64,000 nt of DNA from Alkalimonas collagenimarina. GTDB taxonomy: Bacteria > Pseudomonadota > Gammaproteobacteria > Enterobacterales > Alteromonadaceae. Position numbers and translations under genes: made by a program. The notes under the pieces are model-generated. The model saw only the letters and a list, made by a program, of their open reading frames with translations. It had not been told where the DNA came from and did not search any database. Location: the NCBI RefSeq assembly GCF_030717845.1, contig NZ_JAUZVZ010000013.1:55909-119908 (forward strand), in the 5' to 3' direction. Positions 9,270 to 17,594 of the stretch are shown piece by piece (position 1 is the stretch's first letter; every line of letters begins with the position of its first letter).

Positions 9270-12017
9270 ATGACAACAGGACATTATAAAAAATCACTAC
9301 TGGCATTGGCCGTTATGAGTGCATGCTCGATTGGCACACAGGTTTATGCAGACACAGATACCAACGACGGCGAAAACGCCAGCAACCGCTCTATGGAAGT
9401 AATTGCCGTGACAGGGACTCGTATCATGCGTCGCGGTGAAACCGAAGCGAGCCCGATACAAACCATTGATCGCAGCGAGCTCGACTTAAAAGGTGCTTTA
9501 TCTCTTGGTGAAGTGCTGCAGGAAATGCCATCGGTAGGTGCCAGTCTGAACGACAATGGCTCGGCCGGCATCAGCCATGGTACCTCCAGCATTAACTTAC
9601 GAAATTTAGGCGACAACCGCTCTCTTGTGCTGGTGAATGGCAACCGCTGGGTTAATGGAGCTGGTACCCGTGGTTTCCGTGATTTTGTTGATTTAAATAC
9701 CATTCCATTTGCCATGATTGATCGGGTAGAGGTATTGCAAGACGGTGCAACTGCCATTTATGGTGCTGATGCCATCGCTGGTGTAGTGAATATTCATACC
9801 TTTAAAGATTTCACCGGTGTGCATACCAGAGCCTATTATGGCCAGACTTCAGAAAGTGATCGTGAAACTGTTAATCTTGATTTACGATTAGGTCATGACC
9901 TTGGTAACCATAATTTGATGTTCGTTGCCAGCTATTCCGATCAAAAACCTATTTTGACCCAAGACCGTGAATTAACGGCGATACCACTGAATGGGTTATC
10001 CCTTGGTACTGGTGAAGGGTTATTTCGTAGCAATGCACTTAGCTCTGTCTTTGGCTTTGATATTCCCGCACAAGGCATCACCCGTGAACCCGGCACCGAT
10101 GGCAATCAACTGGCCAGCTGGCGCCCTGCATCGACCAACGATCGATTTAATCGTTACCACGACAACTATGTTGTAGGGCCGAGCAAACGGTTAAGTTTGT
10201 ATGGCCAGGGCGTGTTTGAGCTGGGTCAGTTGGGCTTTTTACAAGATACCAGCTTTCGGGTTGAAGCGGTGTACAACAAACGTGAATCTGACCAGCAATT
10301 CTCTGCTGTTATCCCTACGGTAAATGGTAGTCGTGGTTTTGTCGTCCCCAACAACCCACTGGTGAACCCTTTTGGTGTTGAGTTATCAGGCAGCGACTTT
10401 GTGGCCACCAACTTTTTTGTCAATAACGGCTTACGGGTAAATGCCCAGAAAGTTGAAACCACGCGGCTTGGTTTTGGTTTTGAAGGCTATACCGCAGGGG
10501 ATTGGCACTGGGATCTATTTGCTTCATTTGCCCGTAACAAAGGGGAGTTCACCTCAAATAATCAGCTGCATCTGGACAAGCTGGCTTTAGGCATGCGTGC
10601 CTGTGATAGTACGGGCATCACAGCAGATATAAGCGATTTAATAGCTGGCTGCGTTCCAGTCAATCTGTTTAATACACTGACTCCGGATATGGTGAATTAC
10701 ATCAACTTTACCGGTTACGATAGCAATGAGGCCAAGCAACAACATGTTCGTTTCAACGTAACCAACAGTATTTTTGATTTACCGGCAGGTGATGTGATGA
10801 TGGCTGCAGGCATGGAATACCGGAAAGAAACCGGAACCGATGTACCAGATAGTATCATTAACTCTGACGCCAGAGTGAACACCTTCAGAACCACCTCTTC
10901 AGCCCCACGCACCGGCACCGAAGGCAGCTACGATTTATACGAAGCCTATGCTGAACTCAGCATCCCTTTGCTGGCAAATCATCAGTTGGCAAGGTACCTG
11001 GAAGTGAACCTGGCCAGTCGTTTTTCTGATTACAGTACCTTTGGCAGCACCGTCAACAGTAAAGCTGGCATTTTGTACCGCCCAGTCGACGATCTGATGA
11101 TACGTGCCACCTGGGCCGAAGGGTTCAGAGCCCCTTCTCTGCTGGAGTTATATGAGGGTGAGCGCGAATCCTTCGCTCCGGTGAATGATCCTTGTTCCGG
11201 CGGTGCCAGCCTGCCAGGATGTAGCGGTGTTCCAGCAGATTATTCACAAAATGAGGCAGCAGTGCCCATTAGGGTAGGTGGTAATATTTTGCTTGAGCCT
11301 GAAACCTCAGAGAATATTTCCATGGGTGTGGTGTATACACCATCTCAACTTGATGGTTTTAGCCTGACGCTGGATTGGTACAATATTCAAATAGACAATA
11401 CCATTAGCTCTTTCGGCAGTCAGAACCTGTTGGATTTATGTGCCACCACCAACCGCAACTGCGGCGTGATCCAACGTAGCGCCAGCGGTCAAATTACCAA
11501 TATCATTGATGGCCCTGTCAACCTGAACAAAACCGAAGTATCTGGCATGGATGCAGTGGTACGCTATGCCTTCAACACAGATCATGGCCGCTGGAACTTA
11601 TCAGCCAATTTGTCACGGCTTGGTAAATTTGTTGAATCCTCCACCTTACCGGATGGCACCTTTGTCGAGGTTGATAAAAAAGGTACCGCAGCCTCACGGG
11701 AAGCCTTTCCTGAATGGCGTGGCTTCTTATCTGCTCAGTGGAACCAGGATGCATGGAATGCTGGCTACACGCTTCGTTACATTGGTGATACCACAGAAAC
11801 CTTTGCCGGAGAACCGCTTAGTATAGGCTCTATGGTGTACCACTCGGTGTCAGCAGGATATAACTTCGACAATGGCATTGGTATTAAATTAGGCGTGAAC
11901 AATCTACTGGACAAGCAACCGCCAACCTCACGGACTAATTTGAACATTAACTTTGATCAGCAGACCTATAATGCCATAGGCCGCTTCATGTATGTTCAGG
12001 TTAGTTACGACTTTTAA
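9270..12017 (+). CDS. TonB-dependent outer-membrane receptor
   Basis: A 915-residue receptor: signal peptide (about 1-27, ending VYA), a short N-terminal region, the plug domain starting VIAVTGTRIMRRGETEASP with NLRNLGDNRSLVLVNGNRW and VEVLQDGATAIYGADAIAGVVNI, then a 22-strand barrel ending in VSYDF. It has no iron-siderophore hallmark. The downstream amidohydrolase and permease suggest uptake of a peptide or N-acylated amino acid. GGGGAAAA precedes the start. A perfect 14-bp hairpin follows the stop. Confidence 0.92.
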   Translation: MTTGHYKKSLLALAVMSACSIGTQVYADTDTNDGENASNRSMEVIAVTGTRIMRRGETEASPIQTIDRSELDLKGALSLGEVLQEMPSVGASLNDNGSAGISHGTSSINLRNLGDNRSLVLVNGNRWVNGAGTRGFRDFVDLNTIPFAMIDRVEVLQDGATAIYGADAIAGVVNIHTFKDFTGVHTRAYYGQTSESDRETVNLDLRLGHDLGNHNLMFVASYSDQKPILTQDRELTAIPLNGLSLGTGEGLFRSNALSSVFGFDIPAQGITREPGTDGNQLASWRPASTNDRFNRYHDNYVVGPSKRLSLYGQGVFELGQLGFLQDTSFRVEAVYNKRESDQQFSAVIPTVNGSRGFVVPNNPLVNPFGVELSGSDFVATNFFVNNGLRVNAQKVETTRLGFGFEGYTAGDWHWDLFASFARNKGEFTSNNQLHLDKLALGMRACDSTGITADISDLIAGCVPVNLFNTLTPDMVNYINFTGYDSNEAKQQHVRFNVTNSIFDLPAGDVMMAAGMEYRKETGTDVPDSIINSDARVNTFRTTSSAPRTGTEGSYDLYEAYAELSIPLLANHQLARYLEVNLASRFSDYSTFGSTVNSKAGILYRPVDDLMIRATWAEGFRAPSLLELYEGERESFAPVNDPCSGGASLPGCSGVPADYSQNEAAVPIRVGGNILLEPETSENISMGVVYTPSQLDGFSLTLDWYNIQIDNTISSFGSQNLLDLCATTNRNCGVIQRSASGQITNIIDGPVNLNKTEVSGMDAVVRYAFNTDHGRWNLSANLSRLGKFVESSTLPDGTFVEVDKKGTAASREAFPEWRGFLSAQWNQDAWNAGYTLRYIGDTTETFAGEPLSIGSMVYHSVSAGYNFDNGIGIKLGVNNLLDKQPPTSRTNLNINFDQQTYNAIGRFMYVQVSYDF

Positions 12018-12023
12018 TTGAGG

Positions 12024-12054
12024 CATGCAGACACAGCAATGCTGTGTCTGCATG
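12024..12054 (+). other. Perfect 14-bp intergenic hairpin without T tract
   Basis: CATGCAGACACAGC pairs perfectly with its complement around an AAT loop. It sits 6 bases after the TonB receptor stop and 25 bases before the amidohydrolase start. There is no T run, so it is not a standard terminator. It could protect the receptor mRNA 3' end or attenuate expression of the downstream genes. Confidence 0.7.
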
Positions 12055-12079
12055 AGTGTTGCTACCCAGGAGTAAATAC

Positions 12080-12940
12080 ATGACGACGAACCCATCCAAA
12101 GCCAGCTATGCGCTGTTAAATCCTGAAACCCCAGAAAAAATTCCACTGGTATTCGATTCACCGCACAGTGGGCTTGAGCTGCCGGCTGACTTTCAGTATG
12201 CCGTTACTATCGATGAATTAAAAACTGGCTGGGACGCCTTTATTGATGAACTCTGGTCCCCTGCCACCACATTTGGCGCTTATTTACTCAGCGCAAAAAC
12301 TTCACGGATGTACATTGATTTAAACCGGGCACCTACCGATATTGATCCAGCGTTACTTAATGAGCCCTGGCCTGAACCACTTCAGCCAACCAAATACACA
12401 GAACGAGGTATGGGGCTTATAAGACGGTTCGCCTTGCCGGGCTTGGCTATCAATAAAAAGCCTCTTAGCGTTGCAGAAATTCAACACCGAATAAAGCACT
12501 ACTATCAACCCTATCATCAGCAACTGGCTCAGTTGCTATCCAGCTTGCATCAAGCTTATGGCGGTGTCTGGCATATCGATTGTCATTCGATGAAATCACG
12601 AGGTAATGCTATGAACATCGATCAAAACCAGACCCGGCCTGACATTATTCTGGGCAACCTTGATGGCACCTCGGCCAGCCCTGAATTTACCGAGGTCATC
12701 CAGCAAGCCTTTGCTGATCTTGGCTATAGCGTGGTACTGAATACCCCATATAAAGGGGGGTATCTAACCCAATGCTTCGCCAACCCAGCAGAGAATAAAC
12801 ACAGTATTCAGATCGAAATAAACCGCGAGCTCTATATGGACGAAAAAGAATTTAGCAAGAACGAAAAATTCAGTGCTTTTCAATCTGATTTAACCAAGGT
12901 TAGCGCTTGTATTGCCAACTTCGTTAAGAGCAAGCTATAA
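12080..12940 (+). CDS. N-formylglutamate amidohydrolase family protein
   Basis: A cytoplasmic metallo-amidase of about 286 residues. The N-terminal FDSPHSGLELPADF, then TGWDAFIDELWSP, YIDLNRAPTDIDP and HIDCHSM match the N-formylglutamate amidohydrolase (HutG-type) family. The frame is open from a TTG at 12056, but the ATG at 12080 has AGGAG ten bases upstream. Classic HutG acts in histidine degradation, yet no hutH, hutU or hutI gene lies here. The actual substrate may be a different N-acyl amino acid brought in by the neighbouring receptor and permease. Confidence 0.88.
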   Translation: MTTNPSKASYALLNPETPEKIPLVFDSPHSGLELPADFQYAVTIDELKTGWDAFIDELWSPATTFGAYLLSAKTSRMYIDLNRAPTDIDPALLNEPWPEPLQPTKYTERGMGLIRRFALPGLAINKKPLSVAEIQHRIKHYYQPYHQQLAQLLSSLHQAYGGVWHIDCHSMKSRGNAMNIDQNQTRPDIILGNLDGTSASPEFTEVIQQAFADLGYSVVLNTPYKGGYLTQCFANPAENKHSIQIEINRELYMDEKEFSKNEKFSAFQSDLTKVSACIANFVKSKL

Positions 12941-12995
12941 CTTAGCCGTTGCTGCGTCAGTACACTCTTGGGATAACAATTTCGTTGGGATAACT

Positions 12996-14444
12996 ATGTC
13001 GAACAACAAACAGGATAAAATCGCTGCTCACCTGACGGGACAAACTACCTCTGCAAGCAAGGTATTGGCCAATCACGAGCACAAAGGCAATAACCCGATC
13101 ATTATTTTACTTGGTATTTTGTTGTTTGCAGCAGCTCTGACCTACTTAGTGGACGCCGGAGAATTTGCCCGCGATGGCAACCTGGTGGTACCTGGCTCCT
13201 TTCAAAAAATAGAAAAAAGCAACAGTCTGACCAATGTATGGCGCTTAAGTGATGACCCGGATATCGCCCAACCAGCCAGCCTTGCTCAGGTTGCCATGGC
13301 GATCCCTCAAGGCCTGGAACGCGGCGCCAATTTGATTTTTATGGTGCTGATTATTGGAGGTATGTTCGGCATTCTTACCAAGGCAGGCGCCATCACAGCA
13401 GGTTTGGAGCGCTTATTGGGCGCGGTTCGGGGCAATGTCTATCTGCTGGTTCCTTCGCTTATGATCGTGTTTGCCGCAGGCAGTACTTTCCTTGGGCTTG
13501 CATCCGAGTATTTACTCATTATTCCATTGATGGTTGAAATGGCTCGTCGACTCGGCCTTTCAAACCTGATGGGGTTGGCAATTTTAACCGTCCCCGTTAA
13601 AGCAGGTTTTCTGGCATCAGTCACCAATCCGGTGGCATTAACAGTCGCCCAACCACTGGTGGACGTTCCCATCTTCAGTGGCATTAGTATGCGTTTGTTT
13701 GCCTTCGTGGTGTTCACACTGGTCGGTATCATCTTTATTATGCTGATGATCAAGCGAGAGGGTTTTGATCCGACGGCGAAGATAGAATTTGACAGCTCTC
13801 GTTTAAGTGGCCGCCACACGCTGATGCTCAGTATTTTATGTGTTGGTATTGCCATGCTGGTGTATGGCTCGACCACCTTTGAATGGCACAATCAGCAGTT
13901 AACCGCATTTTATATTGCCTTAGCCGTGGTCATCGCCTGTATAAGTGGCTTAGGAGCGAATGGAGCAGCTGATGCATTTGTAGAAGGCATGCGGAAAATA
14001 CTGCTGGCAGCTATTCTGATCGGGGTAGCCTTTGCCATCGCTGTCACCCTGCAAAATGGCCAGATTTTAGATACTGTGATTTATCAGCTCACCAGCATTG
14101 TTGGTGAAGACAACCCAATCCTGGCGGTGCAAGGCATGTTTATCTCACAGTTGCTATTGGATTTTTTAATTCCATCCACCTCCGGCCAGGCCGCTGTTAG
14201 TATGCCTATTCTAGGCCCAATCGGTCAGTTGGTTGGTGTAAGCCCACATACAACGGTGTTGGCTTTCCTGTTTGGTAATGGCATTACTACCATCTTCACC
14301 CCAACTTCAGGCACATTGCTCGCTTATTTAGCTACTGCCCAGGTCGCCTGGACCACCTGGGCACGATTTGTGTTACCCCTGGTTGGCATTTATATCGTGC
14401 TTGCTGTAGCTATGCTGGCCATGGCAGTGCTGATTGGTTATTAA
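12996..14444 (+). CDS. YfcC/DcuC-family inner-membrane permease
   Basis: An inner-membrane transporter of about 482 residues with 11-13 hydrophobic segments. YfcC/C4-dicarboxylate-carrier hallmarks include the N-terminal helix NPIIILLGILLFAAALTYL followed by a short periplasmic region, SVTNPVALTVAQPL, and the conserved LIPSTSGQAAVSMPILGPIG with TIFTPTSGTLLAYLA. The family includes short-chain carboxylate and amino-acid carriers. The ATG at 12996 (MSNNKQD) follows GGGATAACT and is preferred to the upstream frame opening at 12912, which overlaps the amidohydrolase gene. It probably imports the substrate or exports a product of the amidohydrolase. Confidence 0.87.
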   Translation: MSNNKQDKIAAHLTGQTTSASKVLANHEHKGNNPIIILLGILLFAAALTYLVDAGEFARDGNLVVPGSFQKIEKSNSLTNVWRLSDDPDIAQPASLAQVAMAIPQGLERGANLIFMVLIIGGMFGILTKAGAITAGLERLLGAVRGNVYLLVPSLMIVFAAGSTFLGLASEYLLIIPLMVEMARRLGLSNLMGLAILTVPVKAGFLASVTNPVALTVAQPLVDVPIFSGISMRLFAFVVFTLVGIIFIMLMIKREGFDPTAKIEFDSSRLSGRHTLMLSILCVGIAMLVYGSTTFEWHNQQLTAFYIALAVVIACISGLGANGAADAFVEGMRKILLAAILIGVAFAIAVTLQNGQILDTVIYQLTSIVGEDNPILAVQGMFISQLLLDFLIPSTSGQAAVSMPILGPIGQLVGVSPHTTVLAFLFGNGITTIFTPTSGTLLAYLATAQVAWTTWARFVLPLVGIYIVLAVAMLAMAVLIGY

Positions 14445-14452
14445 AATAAACA

Positions 14453-14472
14453 TCGCCACCGCAAGGTGGCGA
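14453..14472 (+). terminator. Hairpin after the permease gene
   Basis: TCGCCACC pairs with GGTGGCGA around a GCAA tetraloop 8 bases after the stop. The T tract is very weak (AATTACC), so it may terminate poorly or need Rho. Confidence 0.55.
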
Positions 14473-14560
14473 AATTACCATTTAGTGACATATAAAAAAT
14501 ATTTGTATCAAAAATGTTCTTACGATACAATTTCGCAGCTTCAACCCAGCTGATAAAGAC

Positions 14561-15607
14561 ATGCAAATGGCAGATATTTACTTTCCAAGGACCACTGAGC
14601 GGGCACAGGAGTTTTTTTCCGCAGAGCCTGATTTACTTGCTCAGTACCAGCGCCAAAACCCCAGCCGACATGGCTTACTGTTCCCTAACCAACCGTATTT
14701 GCTGAGCTGCCAACCAGGGGATGAAGGTGTACTGTCTGCCTTTGATCGCTATTCTGCCCGTGAGCTGCAGCGCCTGCAGCAAATTGCTGATGCATACGAC
14801 AACTTCACCATAGCGCTTGCTTACGTCACTGAGGAATTGATCAAGCCGGTTATCCACCTGATCGATGAACATGGACTAACCGCAGCTGGCGCCATGGTTG
14901 GCGCTACCAACAGCAAATACACCGCATTTCAACGCTCCATTGTGCGCTATCAGCAAGCTCTGCTGGATTTGCACGAAGCCAGTCAGGCCAAGTCACAGGT
15001 GCGCGGAGCCAGAGCCAGAGGAGCCCATAACCCGTTGCTGGCAGCAAAAGAGGCCCATGCCCGGCGCATGCATGCTGATATGACTGCTCGCTTTCAGGCT
15101 CAGCTGCAACGCTATCATGCAACCTTAGGAGCAAATGCCAACCGCTCTGCCTTGCTGAACCCCGATCGCGCTGTGAATGTAGCTCGCTATGGCCGCAACA
15201 ATCAACGAACCGGTCAAACCCTGCGCTTTGCCAATAGCCAGCAGGTAAACACAGTGCAGCGTTTTGCCAGAGGCACCCAAGTAGCTAGCCGAGGGCTGCT
15301 TTTTATTGATGCCGGAGTACGTGCTAATAGTGTCTACCGTTCAGATAATCGTCTACGGGAGTTTATCACCCAGTATTTAGGTTTGGGTGCTGGAGCAGCA
15401 GCCGGCTGGATGGTTGGAAAAGGTGCTATCATCGCAATCAGTGCTCTAAGCTTATCTATGGCACTAACCCCGGTAGGCTGGGTCTTAATGGTAGGGACTG
15501 CAGCTGCTGTTGGTTTTGGGGCAGCCTATCATACAGACAAGGGCATGCAAAGAATAGCAGGGTATGGTTATGACACAGCCTCAGATTATATTCGGAGCCG
15601 CCGTTGA
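14561..15607 (+). CDS. Candidate pore-forming toxin/effector with C-terminal glycine-rich membrane hairpin
   Basis: A 348-residue protein I do not recognise by name. Residues 1-145 are mainly helical, with NQPYLLSCQPGDEG near 43-56. Residues 145-230 are rich in Arg, Ala and Asn. At about 272-322 there is a long hydrophobic glycine/alanine-rich hairpin (LGLGAGAAAGWMVGKGAI, then LSMALTPVGWVLMVGTAAAVG). There is no signal peptide. A soluble body plus a terminal hydrophobic hairpin, followed by a translationally coupled small membrane protein, is the layout of colicin-like and type VI-delivered membrane-disrupting effectors with their immunity genes. No secretion genes lie in the window, so delivery is unknown. 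The ribosome site is weak; ATG at 14567 is an alternative start. Confidence 0.55.
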   Translation: MQMADIYFPRTTERAQEFFSAEPDLLAQYQRQNPSRHGLLFPNQPYLLSCQPGDEGVLSAFDRYSARELQRLQQIADAYDNFTIALAYVTEELIKPVIHLIDEHGLTAAGAMVGATNSKYTAFQRSIVRYQQALLDLHEASQAKSQVRGARARGAHNPLLAAKEAHARRMHADMTARFQAQLQRYHATLGANANRSALLNPDRAVNVARYGRNNQRTGQTLRFANSQQVNTVQRFARGTQVASRGLLFIDAGVRANSVYRSDNRLREFITQYLGLGAGAAAGWMVGKGAIIAISALSLSMALTPVGWVLMVGTAAAVGFGAAYHTDKGMQRIAGYGYDTASDYIRSRR

Positions 15608-15996
15608 TGGAATACACAGTACCGCTGTGGTATACGTTTCTGACCATTGCGTTCGCGCTTTCAACTTTCATTGCCTATCCAATAGTTGCATTGTTTGTTA
15701 CACGTCCTATTCAACGCTTCTTGCGTCAGAAGAATCAGGATCACATCAGTGACTGGATAGTTTGGCCTTTTAAAAGTGGTTGGTATGCCATGGCCATCGT
15801 AGTGCCATTTGAGCGCTGGCGACATGAACGTAATCAAGGCTTTATGGACACAGTGTTGCCGATTAGACAAGCCGCAAACCGGTTGCAGTGTTGGTTATCC
15901 CTTTGGCTGGAAGTTAGCATGTTTGGCATGGTTTTCTTAATGTTTTGCGGTCTTTTACTTGAGTTCATGGGTGTATGGTCACTTGGTAGTGGTTAG
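15607..15996 (+). CDS. Small two-helix membrane protein, candidate immunity protein
   Basis: A 129-residue membrane protein with hydrophobic segments at about residues 8-32 and 100-122. Between them is a conserved stretch, TRPIQR, NQDHISDW, VWPFKSGWYAMAIVVPFER. Its ATG shares a base with the toxin stop (TGATG), so translation is coupled; the TTG at 15604 is a less likely start. Coupling, small size and membrane location fit protection from a membrane-active toxin. A close paralogue follows at 16038. Function is inferred from context only. Confidence 0.6.
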   Translation: MEYTVPLWYTFLTIAFALSTFIAYPIVALFVTRPIQRFLRQKNQDHISDWIVWPFKSGWYAMAIVVPFERWRHERNQGFMDTVLPIRQAANRLQCWLSLWLEVSMFGMVFLMFCGLLLEFMGVWSLGSG

Positions 15997-16037
15997 CGCG
16001 GGCCGCTTGTATGATAGGCACTTGCAAGGACTATTTA

Positions 16038-16409
16038 ATGGATGACCCCATTCCTTTTTGGTACGACGCCTTTTTCTTTGGGTCGCTTATTTCAACTATT
16101 ATTGCTTACCCAATAGTTGCGCTGCTCGTAACACGTCCTATTCAGCGCATCTTGCGACACAAGAATCAGGATCACATCAGTGACTGGGTAGTTTGGCCAT
16201 TTAAAAGCGGTTGGTATGCCATGGCCATCGTAGTACCATTTGAGCGAATCAATCGTGGACGTAACCCGGAGTTTATGAATACTGTCCAGCCTATTCGACA
16301 AGCTGCGAACCAGTTGCAGTGATGGTTATCGCTTTGGCTGGAAGTTAGCATGTTTGGAATGGTTTTGATTGGCTTCGCCGGTATGTTATTCCAGTCTTAT
16401 ATCGTTTAA
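16038..16409 (+). pseudogene. Second copy of the small membrane protein, broken by one nonsense codon
   Basis: Residues 15-90 are nearly identical to the gene at 15607-15996 (TRPIQR, NQDHISDW, VWPFKSGWYAMAIVVPFER are shared). After NQLQ the codon that is TGT (Cys) in copy one is TGA here (16320-16322). Beyond it the same frame stays open to TAA at 16407 and still encodes WLSLWLEVSMFGMV, then a divergent hydrophobic end. One substitution therefore removed the second membrane helix. AAGGA before ATG 16038 is intact, so a 94-residue truncated product may still be made. It could be decaying or a tolerated short form. Confidence 0.8.
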
Positions 16410-16473
16410 TCAGCCTTATAAACCAAGGCAATATTCGCTCTGTGGCAACATCGGTCGCTGAGCGCATGCTATC

Positions 16474-17544
16474 GTGTGGAATGGAATTCCTGTGGAAAAA
16501 TTTCAGGTTAAAATAAAACGAATTTTTCTCCCCTTTCTGATCACCTCAACGGTCGCTATCGTTATTTTTTATGCCATAGTTTGGGTTTTCCTAATAAAAG
16601 CCCGGCTGCCCATAGCGCCTTACAAAGATTATTTTTTTATGACTTCGATGGCACTTCCTGTGCTGTTTAGTGCATGCCTATTTCGCCCACGCTTGCAGCT
16701 ATTGAAGAAATCATACGGCGGCTACATTAGTAACTACAGCTTATACAATCTGTTTATTGCATTAGCCATGATGCATCCTATGATGTGTGCGCTTGGCTAT
16801 ATTGGGTACAGCTATTTCGGGCTAATAGAAGTAGAGCATGCCAAAGAGGTAACCGAATATCCTAACGAACAGTTTTTCCACATCAATCACCTTAAAATCG
16901 ACACAGCTAAATGCAAACAGCATGCAACTTTAACTCCACCGACCAAACCAAAAGGCTATACGTATGACTTTGGGCTGTTTTATAGCTGCCCTATTGAAGG
17001 AGCATCCGGTGTTATGCTGGCTGCGCGTTACACAAAAGGTCACAAAACTTCCACCAGAACCCCCTTTCATCACCTTAGCGAGCAAAGTGTATACAATGCC
17101 TTTTATGACTTTGCGCTGGAATCACATCAAAAGTTCCAGCGATTGGATGTCAACAGCATAACTTACTTAGAACAAGTAAAAGGCACATACAGCAAGATTG
17201 GTTTTTGCGAAGCCGCTTCAAAAGCAGGCGCTGATTGCGGCCAACAAAGCCTGCTATTTTTGACGCCACAAACCAAAGCTTTCGAAGTCAGAGGGCACTA
17301 CCTCATTGTACTGTCGATACTTTCTTACGGGGTGTACTCCTGCATCGTATTGCTGATGCTTCTATTCAGTAAATTGCATGATGATTATGACAGCATCGAA
17401 AACACCACCTTTACAGAAATCCTTGCTGCTCTTTTTCAGCGCTTTCAAGACTACCGAAAGCCAGCATCAGCCTCTAACAAGGGCAGAACTGTCGGTTGGC
17501 AACATCCTAAGAGCCGAAGAAACAGAAAACGCCGCGGATTTTAG
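16474..17544 (+). CDS. Multi-pass membrane protein of unknown function beside the toxin/immunity genes
   Basis: 356 residues. Hydrophobic segments lie at about 18-42, 54-70 and 91-118, followed by a 150-residue extracytoplasmic region with four or more Cys (AKCKQH, YSCPIE, GFCEAA, DCGQQS) that could form disulfides. A last helix lies at about 277-301, with a basic C-terminal tail (SRRNRKRRG). The start is a GTG at 16474; GTG 16492 (MEKFQVKIKR) with GGAAT upstream is equally plausible. It is on the same strand as the toxin and small membrane genes, 64 bases after the broken copy, and may be part of the same protective module. I recognise no family. Confidence 0.6.
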   Translation: MWNGIPVEKFQVKIKRIFLPFLITSTVAIVIFYAIVWVFLIKARLPIAPYKDYFFMTSMALPVLFSACLFRPRLQLLKKSYGGYISNYSLYNLFIALAMMHPMMCALGYIGYSYFGLIEVEHAKEVTEYPNEQFFHINHLKIDTAKCKQHATLTPPTKPKGYTYDFGLFYSCPIEGASGVMLAARYTKGHKTSTRTPFHHLSEQSVYNAFYDFALESHQKFQRLDVNSITYLEQVKGTYSKIGFCEAASKAGADCGQQSLLFLTPQTKAFEVRGHYLIVLSILSYGVYSCIVLLMLLFSKLHDDYDSIENTTFTEILAALFQRFQDYRKPASASNKGRTVGWQHPKSRRNRKRRGF

Positions 17545-17553
17545 CTTCGTTTC

Positions 17554-17580
17554 AGGTGCGCAGCCTATGGCTGCGCACCT
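17554..17580 (+). terminator. Perfect 12-bp hairpin between convergent genes
   Basis: AGGTGCGCAGCC pairs perfectly with its complement around a TAT loop, between the stop codons of the membrane protein (17544) and the RND permease (17595). It is symmetric and has no T tract on either strand. A bidirectional transcript end is likely. Confidence 0.6.
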
Positions 17581-17594
17581 AGACCCACTATTAA

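Noticed and set aside
12080..12940. Amidohydrolase as part of a histidine-utilisation operon
   Set aside because: No hutH, hutU, hutI or hutC gene is near, and the neighbours are a TonB receptor and a permease.
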